From Micrasema longulum (lineage: Eukaryota; Arthropoda; Insecta; Trichoptera; Brachycentridae): a DNA stretch of 64,000 nucleotides. The notes under the pieces were generated by a model. It ran no database searches. It was not told the DNA's origin and saw only the letters and a program-made list of their open reading frames with translations. A program made the position numbers and the translations under genes. Each line of letters begins with the position of its first letter. Position 1 is the first letter of the stretch. Positions 1-9,299 of the stretch are shown in pieces. The stretch is from the NCBI GenBank assembly GCA_022494885.1, contig JAGVSM010003987.1:1-64000 (forward strand). The letters run 5' to 3'.

Positions 1-72
1 TTCTAAATATTGACTATCAATAAGTAGGGTTATATTTGCCTTTTGGGTAATATGCAAATTGAAATGTTTTAG

Positions 73-1669
73 GGTGTTCCAGCGAAATATCTTTCAACTG
101 ATATTCTAGAAGATGACGGTTGTCAGGTTAGTATTCATATCGAAGTAGGAATATTTTAAGTATTTACATTAAAATAGCTAATGAAATCTAAATTGGATTA
201 TGATTATTAATTAATCTGTATTATTTCAGGCGCAACAGCTAGTTCCAGAACTGCTAGCACAGCCATTACACCCCTTTAAGTTGGAAGGCAGGAGAGTTGT
301 GGACATCCAGGAATTTTTCACTAAAATCCAGGAAATATTTTCTCATTCTTCCATGTTTGATTGCAAATGAACGAATATGGTGATTGTGGATGAAAAGTTG
401 CATGGCTTTAATTCTATATTAAATTTAAAATGTAATATGTGTGGATTATGTTTTTCTGTAAATTGTTGCAAGGACAGATCAAATGAAATGAGTTTAAATG
501 AATCGTTTGTGTCTGGAATATCGAGTATCGGTTCTGGATATAGTGGTTTGCAAGAGTTGACTGCTGCTGTTGGAATTCCGTGCATGAGTAAATGGAAGTA
601 TTTGAAGATCAATAAGAAAGTGTGTGAATGGTGGGATACTGCGAAACTAAAAGTTATGGAGGAGGCAACGAAAGAAGAGGGACAACTGGCTACTGCGAAT
701 GGTGAAATTGATGAAAATGGTAAACCAATGATAACTGTTGTGGCTGACGGGTGTTGGTCTAAGAGATCATACAAAACCAACTACTCGTCTAACTCGGGCG
801 CAGCTTCTATAGTAGGGTTTCGTACGGGGAAAGTTCTATATATGGGTGTTTATAATAAATACTGTGTGATTTGTGCTAGAGCAACTAATAAGAATATTGA
901 GGCACCAAAACATGAATGTTTTAAAAATTACTCAGGATCTTCAAGTGGTATGGAATCGGCGATCATTCTGAAAGAAATTTGATAGAAAGAAGAACGGTTT
1001 TACAATCAGATAGCGGGGACTGGTTAGAAAAGTGTAGAAATTTACTCACTGCGTCATGGTTTGGTAAAGTTTGTAAAAGAAGAATAGGAATTAGTTGTTC
1101 AGGGTTAGTTAAAAGTATGCCATATAGTAAATCGCTAAGTAATATTTTTTCTATTAAATATGGTCAGGATTATGAACTGACCGCATTAAACCAATTAAGC
1201 CTTCAAGAAAATATCAAATTTCAGAAGTGTGGGCTGTTTATTGATAGTGAATATTGTTTTCTAGGCGCCACACCAGATAACATTAGTAAGGATCATGGCG
1301 GTATCATTATAGAAATAAAATGTCCATCGTCTGCTTCTTATATGACTATGACTGTTGAAACCGCCATCGACAGTGGTAAAATTAAGTTTTGGAAAAGAAA
1401 TAGAAACCATACCGAGTATTATGTAAATCAGAATCACGATTGGTATTACCAAGTTCAAGGACAGTTGCATATTACTAAAAAAAATATATGTCTTTTTGGA
1501 GTGTGGACCGGAGCCCAACATAAAATTAAAATCTTTTTATTTAAACTGTTTGCTTCCAGAGCTTATTGACCCCCGAGTTACACGATCCATGCCTATCAGA
1601 GATCCACCAAATGTTCTCGAGGCTATCGAAAACAAAAAAGTTGCCCCCAATAAAGTCATAAATTGTTAA
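73..1669 (+). pseudogene. Broken Mutator-like transposase / YqaJ exonuclease element
   Basis: This is a decayed DNA-transposon gene. A short exon (73-126, acceptor tttag, donor CAG/GTTAGT) encodes GVPAKYLSTDILEDDGCQ. It joins in phase to a second exon starting at 230 after ttatttcag. The second exon reads VVDIQEFFTKIQEIF, meets an in-frame TGA at 368-370, then continues as MVIVDEKLHGFNSI with a Cys pair (CNMCG) up to the stop at 980-982. This matches the N-terminal Mutator-like transposase domain of insect elements, including the typical VADGCWSKRSYKTNYSS and GSSSGMES segments. The reading then jumps frame at about 979 into a YqaJ-type nuclease. The usual region between the two (rest of the transposase core) is absent, so I infer an internal deletion. 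A further frameshift near 1530 moves the end (LPELIDPRVTR to VINC-stop, 1669) to another frame. No terminal repeats were located. Confidence 0.75.
979..1669 (+). pseudogene. YqaJ-like (lambda-exonuclease fold) domain remnant
   Basis: This is the C-terminal half of the broken element. The family is a PD-(D/E)XK-type nuclease. The expected motifs are visible: LTASWFGKVCKRR near the start, CGLFIDSEYCFLGATPDN (active-site Asp in ATPD) around 1228-1281, EIKCPSS (ExK pair) around 1312-1332, and YYQVQGQLHI with the conserved Gln around 1444-1473. The main open frame stops at 1567-1569. The homologous C-terminus continues in another frame (CLLPELIDPRV) to a TAA at 1667-1669, so it carries at least one frameshift. 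It has no Met of its own and begins at a TTG that overlaps the preceding stop. It is a remnant, not a working enzyme gene. Confidence 0.75.
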
Positions 1670-3977
1670 AAAAAGCTGTTTAACGAAAACATCCCATCAA
1701 CCAGTAAAAGTTAAATTATACTCACCAGTTTCAGAAAAATATTTACCTAAATCAGCTTAGAAATTCCGCCCTCTTTCAACTATAATGGTTTTTTTTTTTA
1801 AATTTATGTAGATGTTGCTTTTATTATTTTTTCAATTTCTGTTTCCAGATACACAACTTTGATTGAACCTGTCCCCCCTAAATCAAGACCATTGTAACAT
1901 GAAATATATTCTTAGTTCTTTTTCACAATGTATTTTTCATAAAATAACTAGCGATCTATTGTTATCAAAAATATTGGGATTCTTTACTGGTTCTTCCCAA
2001 TAATATATATTTTTGAACCATTTGCACCTTAGTATTTTTTTCAATAAAAATGAAATTTTCCTCCACAATTTGTTTATTTTTACTTACAAGCGGTCCCACG
2101 ATCAATTCCTGGCAGGGTTAAGTGAAATATTTTTTTTATGTGTTTTTACGTTGCAATATTTAATTCTCCTTGGACTGGCACGGGACTGCAGGATTGATCA
2201 TCTTACCTTCATGTTATATATTATTAAATACGCTGTATTTTGTTTTCAAATGCAATGCCTTATGCACCAATAGGTGATAGGGATGATGATCTATCCAAAA
2301 TTCTATTTACTTCGAAAAGGTTTAAAACACTTGTATATATTTTAAAAATATTTTACGTCACTCTCACATAGGTGTAAAAATAGAAATAAAACGATTATGT
2401 AAGTAATTTAGCATATTTATATTTTCTCAATGCATATTAAAATAATCGCTTACAGTATTTTGTCAATACAAGGTTTCCACTCTATGCACAAAACTCTTAA
2501 AATGCTTGAATTACCGTTTTAGTTTTTTTCATGTAAGATTATGTAGACATCCTTTTAGTATTTTCTGAGTGGAATACATGCTTTACTATATAGAACTTGA
2601 TGCACAACTCTTAGATAGGTGATTAAATGTGCTTTTATAGGTTTTTAGTGTAAAAGTTGGTAGGCACCCTTTTGACTTTATTCTTTTGCATTATTCTTTT
2701 GTCTGTTGCACCTGGAATGAAATGTATTTATAAATTTTACGTAGATTAAATGCAATGCTTACCTTAATTGATAGTTATCATGGTTTTGAACTTAAATAGT
2801 AACTAAGAAAATAAAATCAATTAAAATAATATACACAATACATTCTTAACCTATAAAAATATTTTTAGGTATTTGGCCGAGTCTTTTATCATTATATTTT
2901 GTTAATTTTTTAGAATTTATCTACCATATTTTTCCAATTTTATTACGAAATACATGATCAAGTGCAAATTCAAAAAACTTATCAGTTTAAAGGAAAAATA
3001 TTATAAAATGTCATACTGTCAAAAAATGTTTTTACTTACGTATGATGAGATCAAATAATTTTTCTCTTGAAAACAATATTATGAAGTGCATTATTTTTTT
3101 GGCATTCACTTTAGTGACATGGTGCATTTTCATTAAAACATAACAGTGTTATCTGTCAACTTCGAAAATACAAATATCCATAATTACCCAGAAGCCAGAA
3201 ATCAACATATGTCACAGATTATCCGATAGTTGTACAATTCTACATTATCTCTGTAGTACGCTAGTCAGGAGTGCTATTTATAGATTTTACCTATTAAATA
3301 GTCACGCAAAAACTCTATCTATCTCTGTCTTTCTCATTTTGTCAAACAAAGTATGAAGAGTACGTAAAAATTGACGAACATACAATGTAACAGGATATTT
3401 TTTTTGATTGCTTTGTCTTGAAGTGGTATATTTTACGCATTCGGCGGCAAACCGTACGATTCAACTTACCGACTACAGCCTTAAGTTTACAATTTAAATA
3501 GTACAAAATGAAAAAGTCAAAACTTGTTTCCCTTTAATAAGTTAACGGAAATGTTCAGTGTTAGACCAAATTTAAATATGAATAACTTTTTTCACCAGAA
3601 TATCAAATATCCATTGTGAATTTTAATTTCTGTTGATCTGTATTACATCTATTTCAAAGCCTGTATCGTGATTCAGTTGAACTAATGGAATAAAGAACAA
3701 AGCCAGCTATTTTACAACCAATGAAAATAATAATTGTTTATTATGAATTTTGAAAATAACTTTATTTGTTGGCCATTAAAAAATACAAATTAAGTATATT
3801 ATAATGAATGTCATTTTGAGCCGAAAACATGTGAGTTTGGCCTTCTATGGTGGCCATTTTTTTTTTCTTGTCTGGGACTTGCTTATTATATATTATTGGT
3901 ATATCTTTGAGGGATCATACTAGACAAAAAAATATTCCATTTTTAAATAGTGTTTCATTGTCCATGAAAATTCATAA
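1670..3977. other. Non-coding stretch with two repeat remnants
   Basis: This is AT-rich sequence between the Mutator-like remnant and the SPEF2 gene. It contains the 3' part of a family-B SINE at about 2085-2290 (gatcaattcctggcaggg, then ttgatcatcttaccttcat, and atgccttatgcacc before atgatgat). One end of a TTAA-type foldback element (gactacagccttaa) lies at 3471-3484. I see no exon or clear promoter. Sequence just before 3978 must hold the SPEF2 promoter, but no core motif stands out. Confidence 0.5.
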
Positions 3978-6900
3978 ATGACATGTTTTAATTTTCTAAA
4001 TTGTAAAATGACTTCAATTTTGAAAAAATGGCTTTCCATGAGACTTGGTGTATCTTTTAACTGGAGTCCAGAAGACTTTGGTATGGCAGTTCGAGATGGA
4101 GTATTAATATCCCAATTACTCAAAAGCTACAATGTTATTTCAGCTGAGAAAAATAATTCTATAGTGTGTTCAAATGACATAAAATTGATAAAAAATAATT
4201 TACTTACAATAAATGATTGGTTAAAAGAAATCAACATTGATCTTAATACAGATGATATAGAAAACATAGCTCAAGGCACAGGTTCAGTAGCTCTTAAACT
4301 CTTTTACCAAATGTTTTTAGAATTAGATGGAAAAGATAGATTCTATTTCATTACAAAACAAACTATTGGATCAGTTAAAAGCGATAGTTTGGTGCCAACA
4401 CTTACACCAGTTCAATCGTTTGTTCCAATTAGTAAAACAACTATCAAGAAAAATAAAGGCAAACCATCTCAAGAAGCTTTAGAAAAAACAACTAATGATA
4501 GAGTAGTTAGTGAAACCAGAACTTTGCAGCACTCCCAAGAAAAAAATGAAAAAACAGTATGTGCAGCGCACAATTACACATACGGAGAGTTGAGAAAATT
4601 AGAAGAGATAGCTAAAGAAAACATGAAAAATGTAAAGTTAATAAATAAAAGCCGCGCTCAACAGTATAAAAACAAACTTGAAGATGTAAAAAAAGAAAAA
4701 ATTGTATCAACAGATTTTCTAGCTAGCACAGAAAATAGAATTTTAGAAAAAATGCTTACCCAATGCAAATTAAAAGAAGATGCTAAAAACAAAGATAAAA
4801 AGTTAATCTCCTTGGCATTTCAAGAAAAAAAAATGTCCGAAAACTTACTTAAAGCAAAACACGAGATGACTCTTGTAGTAAAAAATAGAATTAATCAGCA
4901 ATTGGAAAGAGAAAAAGTATGTCAAATAAAGTTTTCTACGGCTATGGATGACTTGAAAAATCAGATTAAACAGAAGTCCAAGCAAGTTGAGTTTGAAAAA
5001 GAAATAATTTTTTTGTTCAGCGAAAAACTTCATTTAAAGGAGACTAAGAAAAATTTCTGCGAAACTTTTAAAATTTGTAAAGACACAATTTCTGCTATTT
5101 TATATTTTACATTTCAGTTGATTGATTTTAAACAGATGTCACCTGAAAGTGAAATACCAATAATTTATTTACACGAATGGAAAACATTGCTAATTAACGG
5201 GGATTTCGAAAAGATGTCAACAGGTGTAGAAAATATAGAGCAAGTAAGAGAAGAGGAAAGATGCATACTGGATGAAGAAGAATTTGTGAATTATATTGAG
5301 AAATTTGGGTCATGGAATGTAGAATTACCATCTGATGGTAATATTAATCAGTGTGAATACCTTGAATCTCAAAGTCTCTACATTTTAGGCTGTATTTTGC
5401 AAAAACTTTTGGCAGCAAAATATCCAACACCTCAGTATCAGTATCAAGATCCGCTCCCTTCCAAAAAAGTTGCTTCAATTTTATTAAATGCTAAAGATGT
5501 ATCTGAAAACTTAACCTTTGTAGATCTTCTTTCCGAAAAGAATATTTTTATCATTCACATTAATGAAGCTATTAAATTTTGTTTAGATGAATACAAAAAA
5601 GAACTGATTGAGTTTGATGAAATGAACACAGACTTTAAGACATTTGAAGTATCACTAAACACATCCAGAGATGATAAATCTTTTGTCAATTTGGAGGAAT
5701 CAGAATCAACTGTAATTGAAAATGTTAAAATTGCTAACAAACATTCACAAACACCCAATAAATTACCGTTGGTAGACACATATTCCATACCTGCCTTGTT
5801 AGGAAATGCGGCTTATGAATGCTTGAAAAATGGAGATTTTATATCTGATGATTTATTGGCATCCATCACTGTTGAGTTTTTGAGATACAATGTTCATTTT
5901 GATGGATGGATTCTTATTGATTACCCTAGAACTTTTATGCAAGCGAAAATATTAGAGGAGAAAATGTCTGGTTTGCCGATAAATAAAAAACCAGAGTACA
6001 TGGGTGGAACCAAATATTCAAAACTTCAAGAGCAAAATATTGACAATTCAGGTGGTAATATGAGACAGTCATTTCAATCAAGAATTATTCCAAAAGTAGA
6101 TAATACTAAAGTTAAGAGTGAAGAAACTGCAACATTTTTCACTACATTTATGATGTTAAAACAATCTCTTTGTATTGCTAATGAGAACTTCATTTGGAAA
6201 CTAACGGAAGAAAACTCCACTTTGATTGAGAGGTTTTATGCTGATCTAGGTATAAATTATAGCATATATTATGAACGATTTGATGAAACCACTATAGAAT
6301 TCATAGTTCAATATGTAACTAGAGAAATTGGTAAGAACGCCGAAACATCTCAAATTGTTTCTAAATCTAATGCTGAAAGTCAACAGTTCATGGCAGAAAA
6401 TTCAAAAATTATGCTTCTGAAAAATGAGCTTATTATAAATGAAAAATCAAACAGTATTATAATAAGTGAAAAAATTTCTGATATTAAAGAAGAAGAAAAA
6501 ACAAGTGAAGGAAAATTATTGACTGAAAATTTTTCAGAAAGCTCCAGTGACGAGAATAACTTTTTTACCTATATCAATATCCCTTTAGTTAATAATATTT
6601 TAGTTTATCTCGCATCTGTATGGGAGGCAAATGAACAAGCTTATGTAAATGACCTTAAAGACTTGTTTAATGCTAAAAGGACAGTTTTCACTGAATTGAT
6701 ACCCTATGTTTCTTACGTCCGTAAAAATCTAGTCTATCCCACACTGGTTAATACTACGGCAGATGATATTGTAACATGTTTACAAAAAGAATTAAATTCA
6801 TTAGATGTTGCAATGCTCAGTAACCCAGTTATAAAATCAGATATGTATTGCAAAGTCAAGGAAATGCAAAATGAATTATTACATATTTCTGAGGTAAAAA

Positions 6901-9083
6901 TGGTTGCATTTGAAGAGAAAATGCAGAAAATTTTAAAAGAGGATTGGCTTAGTAGGAATTTATTAATATTGACAAATTGTTTTGTGAGTATTATGGAAGT
7001 AGAGCTAAACAGAACACAGGAAACATTAAAATTAATATCAAATTATTACGATGCTTATTTTGAAAATGATCTCAACAAAGATGAGTTGAATGCTTTTAAT
7101 CTTTTGAAATTATCCTCAGGGTTTTCTAAAATTGGAGAAAGTGAAATTAAAAGCCAAGAAAGACTAGTGGAAAACAGCAACAATGAGGGAAATAATTTTA
7201 ATGTGGATTTTATTGCAGTATACAACTTACAGACTGCTTTGCAAAATGAGGGTGAAAATACGGATGAGAATGAAACTGTGAATGAGAAACATTTATCAAA
7301 TAATGAAAATCCATTTTGTGTGTTTCTTCAATCGTCAAAATTGTCTGCTGAAACATATTTAGAATGTCTTCATTCTTTCTACAAGACATTAACAGATAAA
7401 GAAAAATCCAAATTATTTAATAATGCTAAAACCAAAACCAACTCTAAACCAAAGAGACAATCTTTATCTAAAGAAAAAATTAATTCAATTGGTTCGATGG
7501 AAATCAATCCTACAGATGTAATAGAAGAGTGGGATAGTATAAATATTGGAGAAATTTGTCGATGCAAGAATCGATTGAAAATAATATACTTAAAAGGAAT
7601 AGACATACTGTCTCAGTGCATAAGGTTTATAGTAGAAGCACTTCGCAATATGAGCCAGGATGCAGAAAGCATTCATAAACAAGAAATAAATAAAATAACC
7701 ATGGTTTACGGTTTGTTTAATTTGGCTATAGAAAAAGAATACCTTATTTCATATAAGCTAAATTTCCAATCTCCAGATTTTGAGAATACCATGGAAAGGG
7801 CGTGGAATTTAATTATTGAAAAGGATTCGCTTAGGTTTGTAAAAAGATGTGACTTTCCTGTGGGAGAATTGGCCAAGCTGCAACAAAAACTTATGACTAT
7901 TGCTAAGAACTGTAGTATTCCAAAAAAAACATTAATTATACTTTTACAAGACTTTTTCATTATGAAACAAATAATGAGTCAATCGCCTCATTCTTCATAT
8001 GATTGGAATTACCTTGAACCTGATGACTTTTATATTATTGTAAATCATATATATGGAGATATAAATTATGTGGATTGGAGACATTTTCTTATATTATGCT
8101 TGGACATAAAGTTCCCTGAACAGTCAAATCTTTTAGATTTACGAAATAAGTTTATGGAATATGATACAAATAAAAATGAAACTATTGATCGGGAAGCCTA
8201 CTATCAAGTAATATTATGGTTTGAACCAGAAAAAGGATGCAAGGATAATCATCATATTTTGCGCTGTTGTTTAATAAAAGAATTTTTGTTTTTGTTGTTC
8301 GAAGTTTCTGCAGATATACTGAACTATTCCGCATTTTTATTAACATTCTGTAAAATGGAAAACCCAGAAGATGGTTTCCGAAAAAGTTTGAGTTTAGCTT
8401 TGGGTAAACCTATCAGCAATGATGTAGAGAAATGCAAATCATATGAAAATACTACACTAGTGAATTTTAAATTGAAACGTGAGTTACATCGAAATGTAGT
8501 TTTATATGCCGAGAGTCTAGTAAGCTCTATTGTTGATTATACAATAAGAAAGTGCAGTGATGTGAATATTTCTGATATCATAACTCCAAAGACTTCAGAA
8601 TGTTTTAATAAAAAGTTCCTTGGTTCTATTTACGTAAAAAACAAACAAATTATTGGAAAATCATCCAAAACATCTCATTTAACAGTTGATTCAGAAAACT
8701 CGCGAAATTCTTCATCTCAATCAGTTAAAAGTAAAAACACAAAGTCAAAAAGTGTTACTATAGTAGACACAAAAAGCGAAATAATTATCTCTGATGTTGA
8801 AGTATATCTAGTATCTGAAGATTTGGTGAAAAGAGTATTGCTAGCATCTCTGCCTTGGAATTGCAGAATAGAATTCGCTGATCCATATTCAGACATAATA
8901 ACTGGGCTGAGTCAAACATTCGTAGAATTAAAATGTGGTTTAGAATCTGACTGTGTATTTGTGCATAGATTGCTTCAGCATCAATTTATAAAGACTTTAC
9001 TTCACACAATACATACATTTAAGGTGGTTAAACCTTGTAGTATCGCTACAGAATTAATTTTAGACAGAAAAAATGCATTATGA
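3978..9083 (+). CDS. SPEF2: SPEF2/KPL2-like sperm flagellar protein, intronless
   Basis: SPEF2 is a cilium and sperm-flagellum protein of the central apparatus, also needed for transport during tail assembly. The frame is open for 1701 codons. The second Met at 4008 (MTSILKKWLSMRLGVSFNW) is the better start, because this is where SPEF2 proteins begin. Seen in order: a CH-like domain (about residues 11-130), a Lys/Glu-rich coiled coil (about 195-340), an adenylate-kinase-like region (about 480-670, with DGWILIDYPRTFMQAKILEE near 641, matching the family's DGFP..QA.LLEE block), an acidic linker, an ELNRTQETLKLISNYYDAY segment, and an EF-hand-like part (VDWRHFLILCLDI, then FMEYDTNKNETIDREAYY near 1390). 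Length is close to vertebrate SPEF2 (about 1.8k aa). The P-loop expected near residue 500 has no GKT/S. The gene has no intron here, which is unusual. It could be a retrocopy, but the intact frame argues for function. Identity is firm; activity is inferred. Confidence 0.88.
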   Translation: MTCFNFLNCKMTSILKKWLSMRLGVSFNWSPEDFGMAVRDGVLISQLLKSYNVISAEKNNSIVCSNDIKLIKNNLLTINDWLKEINIDLNTDDIENIAQGTGSVALKLFYQMFLELDGKDRFYFITKQTIGSVKSDSLVPTLTPVQSFVPISKTTIKKNKGKPSQEALEKTTNDRVVSETRTLQHSQEKNEKTVCAAHNYTYGELRKLEEIAKENMKNVKLINKSRAQQYKNKLEDVKKEKIVSTDFLASTENRILEKMLTQCKLKEDAKNKDKKLISLAFQEKKMSENLLKAKHEMTLVVKNRINQQLEREKVCQIKFSTAMDDLKNQIKQKSKQVEFEKEIIFLFSEKLHLKETKKNFCETFKICKDTISAILYFTFQLIDFKQMSPESEIPIIYLHEWKTLLINGDFEKMSTGVENIEQVREEERCILDEEEFVNYIEKFGSWNVELPSDGNINQCEYLESQSLYILGCILQKLLAAKYPTPQYQYQDPLPSKKVASILLNAKDVSENLTFVDLLSEKNIFIIHINEAIKFCLDEYKKELIEFDEMNTDFKTFEVSLNTSRDDKSFVNLEESESTVIENVKIANKHSQTPNKLPLVDTYSIPALLGNAAYECLKNGDFISDDLLASITVEFLRYNVHFDGWILIDYPRTFMQAKILEEKMSGLPINKKPEYMGGTKYSKLQEQNIDNSGGNMRQSFQSRIIPKVDNTKVKSEETATFFTTFMMLKQSLCIANENFIWKLTEENSTLIERFYADLGINYSIYYERFDETTIEFIVQYVTREIGKNAETSQIVSKSNAESQQFMAENSKIMLLKNELIINEKSNSIIISEKISDIKEEEKTSEGKLLTENFSESSSDENNFFTYINIPLVNNILVYLASVWEANEQAYVNDLKDLFNAKRTVFTELIPYVSYVRKNLVYPTLVNTTADDIVTCLQKELNSLDVAMLSNPVIKSDMYCKVKEMQNELLHISEVKMVAFEEKMQKILKEDWLSRNLLILTNCFVSIMEVELNRTQETLKLISNYYDAYFENDLNKDELNAFNLLKLSSGFSKIGESEIKSQERLVENSNNEGNNFNVDFIAVYNLQTALQNEGENTDENETVNEKHLSNNENPFCVFLQSSKLSAETYLECLHSFYKTLTDKEKSKLFNNAKTKTNSKPKRQSLSKEKINSIGSMEINPTDVIEEWDSINIGEICRCKNRLKIIYLKGIDILSQCIRFIVEALRNMSQDAESIHKQEINKITMVYGLFNLAIEKEYLISYKLNFQSPDFENTMERAWNLIIEKDSLRFVKRCDFPVGELAKLQQKLMTIAKNCSIPKKTLIILLQDFFIMKQIMSQSPHSSYDWNYLEPDDFYIIVNHIYGDINYVDWRHFLILCLDIKFPEQSNLLDLRNKFMEYDTNKNETIDREAYYQVILWFEPEKGCKDNHHILRCCLIKEFLFLLFEVSADILNYSAFLLTFCKMENPEDGFRKSLSLALGKPISNDVEKCKSYENTTLVNFKLKRELHRNVVLYAESLVSSIVDYTIRKCSDVNISDIITPKTSECFNKKFLGSIYVKNKQIIGKSSKTSHLTVDSENSRNSSSQSVKSKNTKSKSVTIVDTKSEIIISDVEVYLVSEDLVKRVLLASLPWNCRIEFADPYSDIITGLSQTFVELKCGLESDCVFVHRLLQHQFIKTLLHTIHTFKVVKPCSIATELILDRKNAL

Positions 9084-9281
9084 ATTATTTTACAGTATTG
9101 TTATACAGAACAATGTTATTTTTATCTACTTTCCATTTATAAACAAACTTTTACAGTTTTTCTTATTCAAATTTTGTACAGCTACCCCTAGACTCATGCC
9201 GCGATGTATCCGTGATATCGGGTTCATGCTTATTCACGGCGTGAATAGCTGGCATAATATATAATATATGTATGTATTTTG

Positions 9282-9287
9282 AATAAA
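9282..9287 (+). terminator. Likely polyadenylation signal of the SPEF2 gene
   Basis: AATAAA lies about 200 bases after the SPEF2 stop (9081-9083) within an AT-rich 3' flank. It is the first canonical hexamer I see downstream on this strand. Position and sequence fit, but no cleavage evidence is available. Confidence 0.45.
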
Positions 9288-9299
9288 TTATTACAAACT

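Noticed and set aside
7379..7606. Minus-strand genes within the SPEF2 frame
   Set aside because: All minus-strand frames inside 3978-9083 are shadows of the long coding frame and show no features of their own.
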